A DNA stretch of 13,393 nucleotides, taken from NCBI GenBank assembly GCA_025935735.1, contig JAICUS010000105.1, positions 1 through 13,393 on the forward strand, read 5' to 3'. Origin of the DNA: Solirubrobacteraceae bacterium. GTDB lineage: Bacteria > Actinomycetota > Thermoleophilia > Solirubrobacterales > Solirubrobacteraceae. The position numbers were made by a program, and so were the translations under genes. How positions within the stretch are numbered: position 1 is the stretch's first letter; every line of letters begins with the position of its first letter. The notes below the pieces were generated by a model that was not told where the DNA came from, made no database searches, and saw only the letters and a list, made by a program, of their open reading frames with translations. Positions 1 through 6,197 of the stretch are shown in pieces.

Positions 1-330
1 CGTTCCCCGCCACACCCCCCGCGATCGCCCCCCCCGCCGGAGCGCGTGCGGGGTTTCCCGCCCTCACCCCTACAAACCCGACACGCACCGCGCCGGTGGC
101 GTCCCGGGCGCGCGCGTCCGCACACCGCGGTCCGGGTGCCGGCCGCCTTACCCAGCCGCCGTTCGCCGGCCCCGGCACGCCGCCATGGTCACCCCGGCCG
201 AGCGTGGGCGCCGGGCCGTGCGCGGACAACCGCCGCACGGGCGCCGGCAACCGCCGCACGGGCGCCGGGCCGTGCGCGGGCAACCGCCGCCGGCGTCCAC
301 CCGGCGACGGTTCCCACGGGCCGCTGGTGG
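1..330. other. Gene-free, GC-rich stretch downstream of the surface-protein gene
   Basis: I see no gene I can support here. Open frames exist on the plus strand, but their translations are Arg/Ala/Pro-rich low-complexity sequence without domains, and they run straight through into the antisense of the LPFTG protein, so they look like by-products of high GC. The only structure seen is the direct-repeat cluster at 206-290. The stretch lies 3' of the minus-strand gene ending at 331. I found no clear hairpin followed by a T-run that would end that transcript. Confidence 0.6.
206..290. repeat. Short imperfect direct-repeat cluster
   Basis: A block starting GGGCGCCGG and ending CAACCGCCGC occurs three times in a row. 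The copies begin near 206, 239 and 260. The first and third also contain an insert reading GCCGTGCGCGG, which the middle copy lacks. The first copy differs from the third by one base (A for G) just before CAACCGCC. The cluster lies about 40 bp beyond the stop of the minus-strand surface-protein gene. It may be a slippage-prone spacer or part of a dispersed family. Nothing indicates a function. Confidence 0.6.
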
Positions 331-912
331 CTATTCAGGCTTTGTGCGCCGGCGCAGGACGAGGCCGCCGGTCAGCAGCGCGAGGCCGCCGAGGATGACC
401 GGGATGGCCGCGAAGCCGGTGAACGGCAGCTGGCTGTTGGTGGCCGCCGCCTCCTGGCGCGTCGGCTGCGTGTTCGTCGCCTCGGCGGGGGCCACGCCGC
501 CGCTCGGGCTGTTGCCCCCGCCGGAGCTCTGCGCCGGGCCGTTGCCGGACTCGGCGGGCAGGACGCCGCCCTCGGGCGTCGGCGTGCACTCGCCCTGCGT
601 CTGCGCCGGGGACGTGCCGCCGCCGCTGGGCGTCTCGGTGCACGTGGGCGTCGGCGTCGGCGTGCCGTACTGGGCGATCGAGGCATTGTGGTGCGAGCTG
701 CCGCTCAGCGCCAGGCCGGCTCCGGCCGTGCTGAACAGCATGCCCGTGACGAGCATGGCCAAGATGGCGACACGTGACTTCATCGGCTGCTTCCTCCCTG
801 AAGGCGCCGCCACCCGGCGGCGCACCCGCTGCTTGATCTGGTCCAGCTCCATCTCCGTGGCCTGCGGACGGCCTTCGCGCAGGAGCCGGATGACGTCGTC
901 GTGCTCGGTCAT
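331..912 (-). CDS. LPXTG-type (LPFTG) sortase-anchored surface protein with N-terminal cytosolic tail
   Basis: A 193-residue protein. Residues 1-43 are charged and read like a short cytosolic tail (MTEHDDVIRLLREGRPQ...). Residues 44-70 form a typical signal peptide or TM segment (MKSRVAILAML...). Residues about 75-160 are Thr/Pro/Gly/Ser-rich and wall-spanning in character. The C terminus has LPFTG at 162-166, then a hydrophobic stretch and RRRTKPE, the classic sortase signal. Sortases cut between Thr and Gly and link the protein to the cell wall. ATG at 912 is chosen because codon use is coding-like from there. ATG at 783 (residue 44) is a serious alternative: it has GGAGG 9 nt upstream and would start directly at the signal peptide. 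The start at 912 has no visible ribosome binding site. The gene is divergent from the ECF sigma gene, 45 bp away. The LPFTG anchor call is solid, but the start and the role are not. Confidence 0.82.
   Translation of the reverse strand: MTEHDDVIRLLREGRPQATEMELDQIKQRVRRRVAAPSGRKQPMKSRVAILAMLVTGMLFSTAGAGLALSGSSHHNASIAQYGTPTPTPTCTETPSGGGTSPAQTQGECTPTPEGGVLPAESGNGPAQSSGGGNSPSGGVAPAEATNTQPTRQEAAATNSQLPFTGFAAIPVILGGLALLTGGLVLRRRTKPE
793..797 (-). promoter_or_regulatory. Internal Shine-Dalgarno GGAGG for alternative start at 783
   Basis: On the minus strand AGGGAGGAA lies just before the in-frame ATG at 783-781, with 9 nt between GGAGG and ATG. It sits inside the coding frame that begins at 912, so the gene could give a long form with a cytosolic tail and a short form starting at the signal peptide. 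Confidence 0.5.
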
Positions 913-957
913 CGCACACTGATACGAACGAGCGGCCCGATTCCCGACTGACGAGAT

Positions 958-1443
958 TTGCGCGACGACGAGTTCGAGCGGCTGTACGCGGCGCAGGCCC
1001 AGGGCCTGTTCGCCTTCCTGGCCTACCGCACGGGCGATCGCGCCCTGGCCGAGGACCTGCTGGCCGACGCGTTCGAGCGGGCGCTGCGCTCGCGCGTGCG
1101 CTACGACCGCCGGCGGGGGTCGGAGAAGACCTGGCTGTACGCGATCGCGCTCAACGTCCTGCGCGACCATGCGCGCCGGGCGGCGGCGGAGGGGCGCGCG
1201 CTCGAGCGGGCCGCGGAGGCGCCGGAGCGCGACCCGTTCGCCGGCGTCGAGGCCCGCGACGAGCTGGGGCGCGCGCTGGCCGTGCTGAGCGCCGAGGAGC
1301 GCGAGGCGATCGCGCTGCGCTTCGGCGCCGACCTGACCGTTCCGGAGATGGCCGCGGTGCTCGGCGAGCCGCTGACCACCGTCGAGGGGCGGGTGTACCG
1401 GGCGCTGCGCAAGCTGCGGGACGCGCTGGGCGCGCGGCGGTAG
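958..1443 (+). CDS. ECF-family RNA polymerase sigma factor
   Basis: A 161-residue group 4 (ECF) sigma factor with only regions 2 and 4. Region 2 covers about residues 5-75: it begins FERLYAAQAQGLFAFLAYRTG, continues through AEDLLADAFERA, and ends with the -10-recognition helix around KTWLYAIALNVLRDHARR. Region 4 (about 105-158) has LSAEEREAIALRF followed by the helix-turn-helix LTVPEMAAVLGEPLTTVEGR for -35 binding. The length is normal for the family. The start is TTG at 958; no good ribosome binding site precedes it, so the transcript may be leaderless. The divergent LPFTG protein, with its short charged cytosolic tail, may be a regulator or a target, but no recognisable zinc anti-sigma motif is present. 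The stop codon TAG is also the first part of the probable -10 box of the SRP RNA gene. Sigma identity is strong; the regulon is unknown. Confidence 0.93.
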   Translation: MRDDEFERLYAAQAQGLFAFLAYRTGDRALAEDLLADAFERALRSRVRYDRRRGSEKTWLYAIALNVLRDHARRAAAEGRALERAAEAPERDPFAGVEARDELGRALAVLSAEEREAIALRFGADLTVPEMAAVLGEPLTTVEGRVYRALRKLRDALGARR

Positions 1444-1446
1444 AAT
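1441..1446 (+). promoter_or_regulatory. -10 box TAGAAT of the SRP RNA promoter
   Basis: TAGAAT matches the TANNNT housekeeping -10 pattern. It lies 7 nt before 1454, the first base of the terminal helix of the SRP RNA. Its first three bases are the stop codon of the sigma-factor gene. No TTGACA-like -35 is found at the usual spacing. Confidence 0.6.
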
Positions 1447-1453
1447 GCTCCGC

Positions 1454-1723
1454 GGACCGTGCTAGGCGGGGAATTAGCGGTGCCCTGTACTCGCAATCCG
1501 CTCTAGCGGGGCTGAATTCCCTCTCGAGGGTCACGGCTCCGGGCCAGCGCTCGCGCCAGCGGCGTCGATGGCCGGGTCCCGCACGACGTCGACCCGTGAA
1601 CCAGGTCAGGTCCGGAAGGAAGCAGCCTTAAGCGGTCACCGGCGGGCGCAGCGGGATCGCCCGGCCGGAGTCGTGGACACGAGCAGTCCCCGGAGGCCGA
1701 GCTCGACGGAGGGTGCACGGTCC
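1454..1723 (+). ncRNA. ffs: Signal recognition particle RNA, bacterial long form (with Alu domain)
   Basis: The RNA scaffold of the signal recognition particle, which with Ffh targets nascent membrane and exported proteins to FtsY and SecYEG. The apical S-domain hallmark is at about 1601-1629, with CCAGGTCAGGTCCGGAAGGA followed by AGCAGCC, including the GGAA tetraloop and the Ffh-binding internal loops. The 5' part (about 1461-1510) has the Alu-domain elements GGTGCCCTGTA and CGCAATCCGCT. The ends pair perfectly: GGACCGTGC (1454-1462) with GCACGGTCC (1715-1723). The implied length of 270 nt fits the long form known from B. subtilis (about 271 nt) rather than the roughly 110-nt E. coli form. 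It is followed by dnaX, as in B. subtilis. The ends are inferred from the helix and may be off by a few bases. Confidence 0.95.
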
Positions 1724-1744
1724 ATTTCCGGCGCCCCCCACCTC

Positions 1745-1750
1745 TAGACT
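1745..1750 (+). promoter_or_regulatory. Probable -10 box TAGACT of dnaX
   Basis: TAGACT lies 10 nt before the chosen TTG start of dnaX, so the transcript would have almost no leader. The same hexamer, also preceded by CT, precedes lysC. No clear -35 is seen. Confidence 0.45.
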
Positions 1751-1760
1751 CGGACGTCCT

Positions 1761-3728
1761 TTGGCCGCCTCTCTGTATCGCCGTCACCGCCCGCGCACGT
1801 TCGCCGACGTCGTGGGCCAGGAGCACGTCGTGCGCACGCTGCGCAACGCGATCGAGCAGGGCCGCGTCCACCACGCCTACCTCTTCGTGGGCTCGCGCGG
1901 GACGGGCAAGACGTCGATGGCCAAGATCCTCGCGGCGTCGCTGAACTGCGTGAACGGCCCCACCGTCTCGCCCTGCGGCGTGTGCGAGTCCTGCCGGGCG
2001 ATCGCCGCGGCCAGCTCGCTCGACGTCATCGAGATGGACGCCGCGTCGAACAACTCGGTGGACGACATCCGCGACCTGCGCGAGCGCGTGGCCTTCGCCC
2101 CGGTGGCGGGCTCCTACAAGGTCTACATCCTCGACGAGGCGCACATGCTCACGCCGGCGGCGTGGAACGCGTTCCTCAAGACGCTCGAGGAGCCGCCGCC
2201 GCACACGATCTTCGTGCTGGCCACCACGGAGGCGAACAAGGTCCTGCCCACGGTGGTCGACCGCTGCCACCGCTTCGACTTCTCGCGCCCGACCGTCGGG
2301 CAGATCGGCACGGTCCTGCGGCGGGCGGCGGACGCCGAGTCGATCGCCGTCCCCGAGGAGGCGCTGTCGCTGATCGCGCGCTCGGCCACGGGCTCGTTCC
2401 GCGACGCCCTCGGGACGCTGGAGCAGCTGCTGGCCTACTCGGGGCCGGAGATCGCGCTGGAGGACGTGCTGGCCGTGCTGGGCGCCGCCGACGCCGACCT
2501 GCTGTTCGGCGCGATCGACGCCGTGGCCTCGGGCGACGCCCGCGCCGCGCTGCTCGCCTGCGCCCGGCTGGCCGAGTCGGGCCGCGACCTCGGGCGCTTC
2601 TTCGGCGACCTCGAGGCCCACGCCCGGGCGCTGATGGTCGTCCAGGTGCTCGGCGAGGTGCCCGCGGAGCTGCGCGTGACCGCCGAGCAGGACGAGCGCC
2701 TGGCCGAGCAGGCCCGTGCCGTCCCGCCCGAGTCCGTGGTCCGGCTGCTCGAGCTGCTGGCCGCCGCCCTGCGCGCCCTCAAGGACGGCGCCGACGCCCG
2801 CACCCAGCTCGAGCTGGCCCTCGTCAAGGCCGCCACCCCGGCGCTCGACCCCTCCGTCAAGGCCCTCCAGGCCCGCCTGGCCCGGCTGGAGAGCGGCGCC
2901 CCCGCCGGCCCGGCCCCGCCCCGGACCCCGGCGCGCGCGGAGACCGCCGCGGGCCGCGCGGCCGTCGCCACACCGCCGGCCGCGGGAACGGCGGGCATCG
3001 AGGGAGGCGCCCCCGCCCCCGCCGCGCCGCCGGCTCCCTCGTCCCCCTCACCTGCTCCCGGTGGCGCCGTCCCCGCGGCTGCGCCTTCGCCGCCCGCCGA
3101 GCCCGTGCGCGGCTCCACCACGGTTTCCGTGGCCGCCCAGGTCGAGGGGCAGCCGCCGGTGGTGGCCACGACCTCGCTGCCCGGCGCGGCCGGCGACCCC
3201 GCCGACGCGCAGGCCGCCGCCGACGAGGCCGCGGCGTCCGTGGCGGCGGAGCTCGCCACCGACGCGGACCCCGCGCCTGCGGTGGCCGCCGTCGCGGTCG
3301 TCGATCCCGAGGCGGACGCCGCGCCGCGGTTCGAGGCCGGGGCCGAGCTGTCGCTGGAGACGTTCGGGACGCTCTGGCCGGCGGTGGTCGACTCGCTCAA
3401 GGAGGAGCGGCCGATGCTGGCGGGGCTGCTGGAGGACGCGCGGCCGGCCGCGCTGGCCGACGCCGGGCTGACCCTGGCCTGGCCGGAGTCCTCGGCGTTC
3501 TCCAAGCGCAAGGCCGAGGACCCGGCGAACCGGGAGCTGATCGCGGGGGCGATCCGGTCGGTGACCGGCGCGTCGCTGCGGCTCGCCTACGAGCTGCGCG
3601 CCGACGCCGACGTTCCCGCCCGGGCCACCGCCGCGGCCACGGCGCTCTCGGAGGACGATCTGGTACAGCGATTCAAGGACGAGTTCGACGCGGAGGAGCT
3701 TCCTCCGGAGCCTGAGGAGCAGACCTAG
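1761..3728 (+). CDS. dnaX: DNA polymerase III subunit gamma/tau
   Basis: The clamp-loader ATPase that loads the beta sliding clamp and holds polymerase cores together in the replisome; 655 residues. The AAA+ domain has Walker A GSRGTGKTS (44-52), zinc-binding cysteines C63, C72, C75 and C78, Walker B DEAH (125-128), sensor-1 ATTE (154-157) and the arginine finger R168 in DRC, where many homologues have SRC. Clamp-loader domains II-III run to about 375. An Ala/Pro-rich low-complexity linker covers about 377-523, then a tau-like C-terminal domain (about 524-655). TTG at 1761 is chosen because conserved sequence begins there (AASLYRRHRPRTFADVVGQEH). An in-frame GTG at 1713 would lie inside the SRP RNA. 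No A-rich slippery heptamer for a programmed gamma frameshift is seen, so the full-length tau form is expected. The stop abuts the ATG of the ybaB gene. Confidence 0.97.
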   Translation: MAASLYRRHRPRTFADVVGQEHVVRTLRNAIEQGRVHHAYLFVGSRGTGKTSMAKILAASLNCVNGPTVSPCGVCESCRAIAAASSLDVIEMDAASNNSVDDIRDLRERVAFAPVAGSYKVYILDEAHMLTPAAWNAFLKTLEEPPPHTIFVLATTEANKVLPTVVDRCHRFDFSRPTVGQIGTVLRRAADAESIAVPEEALSLIARSATGSFRDALGTLEQLLAYSGPEIALEDVLAVLGAADADLLFGAIDAVASGDARAALLACARLAESGRDLGRFFGDLEAHARALMVVQVLGEVPAELRVTAEQDERLAEQARAVPPESVVRLLELLAAALRALKDGADARTQLELALVKAATPALDPSVKALQARLARLESGAPAGPAPPRTPARAETAAGRAAVATPPAAGTAGIEGGAPAPAAPPAPSSPSPAPGGAVPAAAPSPPAEPVRGSTTVSVAAQVEGQPPVVATTSLPGAAGDPADAQAAADEAAASVAAELATDADPAPAVAAVAVVDPEADAAPRFEAGAELSLETFGTLWPAVVDSLKEERPMLAGLLEDARPAALADAGLTLAWPESSAFSKRKAEDPANRELIAGAIRSVTGASLRLAYELRADADVPARATAAATALSEDDLVQRFKDEFDAEELPPEPEEQT

Positions 3729-4172
3729 ATGCCGCAGCCGCCCAACCTCCAGAAGATGCTCGCCGAGGCGCAGGCGATGCTCGCCGCGCAGCAGGAGGCC
3801 CAGGAGGCGCTCAAGTCCGAGCGCGTCGAGGCCACCGCCGGCGGCGGCATGGTCAAGGTCGCGATGACCGGCGACATGCGGATCGAGGCCCTGACCATCG
3901 ACCCCGACGCCGTCGACCCCGAGGACGTCGAGATGCTGCAGGACATGGTCGTGGCGGCGGTCAACGAGGCGCTGCGCAAGGCCGAGGAGCTGCAGCAGTC
4001 AAAGCTCGGTGCTACCGAAGGCGCCGGCGGGTTCGACCCGATGAGCGCGCTGGAGTCGCTGGGCCTCGGCGGCTTGGGCGGCCTCGGCGGGGGCGGCGGC
4101 GGCCTGCCCGGCGGGATGCCCCCGGGCGGCGGCGGCAACCGCGCCGCGCGCCGCGCCCAGAAGAAGCGGTAA
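3729..4172 (+). CDS. ybaB: YbaB/EbfC-family nucleoid-associated protein
   Basis: A 147-residue member of the YbaB/EbfC family, small dimeric DNA-binding proteins usually encoded between dnaX and recR. The core (about residues 1-95) is typical: PPNLQKMLAEAQAMLAAQQE, then the strand region GGGMVKVAMTGDMRIEALTID and the helix EDVEMLQDMVVAAVNEALRK. Family members are usually about 100-115 residues. Here a roughly 45-residue tail follows: a Gly/Leu then Gly/Pro-rich run ending in the basic NRAARRAQKKR, which may add nucleic-acid contact. The ATG follows the dnaX stop with no gap, and GAGGAG 9 nt upstream lies inside dnaX, so translation is probably coupled. The exact role (nucleoid organisation, repair) is not settled for the family. 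Confidence 0.95.
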   Translation: MPQPPNLQKMLAEAQAMLAAQQEAQEALKSERVEATAGGGMVKVAMTGDMRIEALTIDPDAVDPEDVEMLQDMVVAAVNEALRKAEELQQSKLGATEGAGGFDPMSALESLGLGGLGGLGGGGGGLPGGMPPGGGGNRAARRAQKKR

Positions 4173-4220
4173 GGCTAAGGCGTGCAGCCCCTCCGCCCCA
4201 CCCCGATCATCCGACCTTAG

Positions 4221-4820
4221 TTGCTGGCGCCGCCGCTCCAGCGGCTCGTCACCGAGCTGTCGAAGCTGCCGGGGATCGGCAACCGCACGGCGCAGCGGCT
4301 CGCGTTCCACGTCCTGCGCGCGTCGCACGAGGACGCGCTGGCACTGGCGGAGGCGATCCGCGACGTCAAGGACAAGATCACGCTGTGCGAGGTGTGCTTC
4401 AACCTCGCCGAGGGCCCGCGCTGCGCGATCTGCCTCGACGAGCGGCGCGACGGCGGGTTGATCTGCGTGGTCGAGGAGCCCAACGACGTCATCCCGATCG
4501 AGCGCACCCACGAGTTCCGCGGCCGCTACCACGTGCTCGGCGGCGCGCTGTCGCCGATCGACGGCGTCGAGCCCGAGGACCTGCGCCTCGCCCAGCTCTA
4601 CACCCGGATCTCGGAAGGCGAGATCCGCGAGGTCGTGCTGGCCACGAACCCGACGACCACCGGCGAGGCCACGGCGCTCCACGTCGCCGGCGAGCTGCAC
4701 GCCCGCACGCCGGACGTCGCGGTCACCCGGCTCGCCTCCGGCCTCCCCGTCGGCGGCGACCTCGAGTACGCCGACGAGGTCACGCTCGGCCGCGCCTTCG
4801 CCGGCCGCCGCGCGCTCTAG
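4221..4820 (+). CDS. recR: Recombination mediator RecR
   Basis: A 199-residue RecR, the ring-forming partner of RecO (and RecF) that helps load RecA at gapped or broken DNA. Seen in order: helix-hairpin-helix LPGIGNRTAQRLAFH (16-30), a four-cysteine zinc finger (C56, C59, C68, C71), a Toprim domain from about 79 (ICVVEEPNDV...), and the conserved ATNPTTTGEATA and RLASGLPVGGDLEYAD segments. Length is normal for the family. The start is TTG at 4221, 48 nt after the ybaB stop, with no clear ribosome binding site. The conserved N terminus (PPLQRLVTELSKLPGIG) fits this start well. The stop TAG (4818-4820) directly touches the stop of the opposing gene. Confidence 0.97.
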   Translation: MLAPPLQRLVTELSKLPGIGNRTAQRLAFHVLRASHEDALALAEAIRDVKDKITLCEVCFNLAEGPRCAICLDERRDGGLICVVEEPNDVIPIERTHEFRGRYHVLGGALSPIDGVEPEDLRLAQLYTRISEGEIREVVLATNPTTTGEATALHVAGELHARTPDVAVTRLASGLPVGGDLEYADEVTLGRAFAGRRAL

Positions 4821-5762
4821 CTACCGGCGGGCGCCGGCGACCTGCGCGGCCACGACCCGCTCGTCGGCGGTCACGTGGATGCGGGCGCGGGCCCAGGCGT
4901 GGCGGTCGTGGTGTGCGGCGGCGAGCGCGAGCGCGCGATAGGCGCGGGCGGTGATGCGCAGCGTGGCCGGCAGCAACGCTCCGGCGCCCGTCTTGGGCGC
5001 GACCGGGGCGAGCCGGGCGGCCGCCTTTGCGTAAGCGCGCTCGAGCTCGCGGGCCGGCACCACCTGGCGCCGCGACGTGGGCGCCGAGCGCAGCGCGCGC
5101 CGGTCGTGCCGGCGGGCGGCGTTCAACGCGGCCATGGCCGCGGGCAGGCGCTGCTTGAGCGCCGCGCGCGGGTCGGGCGCCGGCCGGGCGTGCGCGACCA
5201 CCGAGAGCACGTCACCCGGGCAGCTGCCGACGGGCAGCGGGTCGTCGATCGGGGCGACGCAGCCGATCGTCAGCACCCCCGCGGGGGTCCCGATCGCGTA
5301 GACGTCGATCAGGCCGGAGACGCCCCGCAGCGCGAGCGACGTGTAGCCGACGCCGTCGATCCCCGCGACCTTCGCCCGCTTCGAGCTGCCCAGCGGCACC
5401 CGCAGCGCGGCCACGGTGGCCTTCGGGATCGCGCCGCCGGTGCCCGGCAGCACGTTGATCAGCATTCGGCCGCTGCCGCCGTCCGGCGGCGCGAGCGCCC
5501 GCACGCCCGGGCCGTCGATGCCCGGCAGCTTCGGCACGCGGGTCACCGCCCGCCAGCCGGGCCGCAGCACCAGCTCGACGCCGCCGATACGGACGTGCGA
5601 CGGCGGCGTGGCCGGCGGCGCCGCCGGCGGGGCGGAGGCGAGGTGGCCGGCCAGGATCCAGCCGCCCACGGCGGCGACGACGACGAAGGCCAGCGCGCCG
5701 GCGATCGCGGCCGGGCTGGGCAGCGACGACGGGCCGTACGGCTTCGAGCGGAGGGCACCCAC
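4821..5762 (-). CDS. Membrane-anchored protein of unknown function (third gene of minus-strand cassette)
   Basis: A 313-residue protein I do not recognise. A short basic N terminus is followed by one TM segment (about 18-41, AAIAGALAFVVVAAVGGW), a Pro/Ala spacer (APPAAPPATPP), then a presumably extracytoplasmic domain of about 145 residues with mixed hydrophobic strands (HVRIGGVELVLRPGW, GRMLINVLPG, GVLTIGC). Two cysteines in IGCVAP and VGSCPGD may form a disulfide. The last third is rich in Ala/Arg and looks helical. The start is GTG at 5762, 9 nt after the stop of the preceding gene, with no clear ribosome binding site, so coupling to upstream translation is likely. Its stop abuts that of recR, tail to tail with no space for a terminator. 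Confidence 0.8.
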   Translation of the reverse strand: MGALRSKPYGPSSLPSPAAIAGALAFVVVAAVGGWILAGHLASAPPAAPPATPPSHVRIGGVELVLRPGWRAVTRVPKLPGIDGPGVRALAPPDGGSGRMLINVLPGTGGAIPKATVAALRVPLGSSKRAKVAGIDGVGYTSLALRGVSGLIDVYAIGTPAGVLTIGCVAPIDDPLPVGSCPGDVLSVVAHARPAPDPRAALKQRLPAAMAALNAARRHDRRALRSAPTSRRQVVPARELERAYAKAAARLAPVAPKTGAGALLPATLRITARAYRALALAAAHHDRHAWARARIHVTADERVVAAQVAGARR

Positions 5763-5771
5763 GAGAGAGAG

Positions 5772-6197
5772 TCAGCCCTTGGAGTCGAAGCTCTTGCCGA
5801 CGTACTTGGGGCTCGGCTGCGCCGGCGCCGCCGTGACCACCCGCGGCGCGGCGGTGACCACCGGCGCGGCGGTGGGCACCGGCGTGGCCGCCGGCGTCGG
5901 CGCGGGCGCCGCGACGGAGACGGCCGGCGGCGCGCTGTGGCGGTGCGGCCGCGCGGGGGCGCGGTGCAGCGCCGGCAGGCCCGGCGCGGAGCCGAGCCGC
6001 GCGTGCACCGGCTTGGAGGCCGGCCGCGACACGACGGCGTCCGAGCGCAGCGCATTGACCTGCGCGGGCGACAGCGTCGTCGCCGCGGCCGTGGCGTCGT
6101 GCGTGCCGTCGTCGCCGCCCGCGTTCAGCCGGAACGCGGCCACGAACGCCACCGCGGCCAGCACGCAGACGAGCTTGAGGCTCAACCGTGCGGGCAT
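5772..6197 (-). CDS. Small single-TM, Ala/Pro-rich exported protein of unknown function
   Basis: A 141-residue protein with no family I recognise. MPARLSLKLVCVLAAVAFVAA gives an N-terminal signal anchor (about 6-22). The rest is a low-complexity tail rich in Ala, Pro, Val, Thr and His (for example APAPTPAATPVPTAAPVVT), ending YVGKSFDSKG. It probably lies outside the cytoplasm as a flexible spacer-like protein. ATG at 6197 overlaps the end of the preceding gene (stop 6184-6182) by 16 nt, which supports translational coupling in one operon. The next gene starts 9 nt after its stop. Confidence 0.7.
   Translation of the reverse strand: MPARLSLKLVCVLAAVAFVAAFRLNAGGDDGTHDATAAATTLSPAQVNALRSDAVVSRPASKPVHARLGSAPGLPALHRAPARPHRHSAPPAVSVAAPAPTPAATPVPTAAPVVTAAPRVVTAAPAQPSPKYVGKSFDSKG

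Noticed and set aside
46..777. Plus-strand open frame across the repeat cluster and the surface-protein gene
   Set aside because: Arg/Ala-rich low complexity; its second half is the exact antisense of the LPFTG protein, whose signal peptide and sorting signal are clear.
1713..1760. Upstream in-frame GTG that would extend dnaX by 16 residues
   Set aside because: It lies inside the 3' strand of the SRP RNA terminal helix, the added residues are not like any DnaX N terminus, and the conserved region begins right after TTG at 1761.
1503..2621. Minus-strand open frame antisense to the SRP RNA and dnaX
   Set aside because: No domain, Arg/Val/Glu-rich low-complexity translation, and it covers a certain RNA gene and the dnaX ATPase domain.
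1761..3728. Programmed frameshift in dnaX giving a short gamma form
   Set aside because: No A-rich slippery heptamer like that of E. coli is seen; the long C-terminal frame is intact. A different mechanism cannot be excluded.
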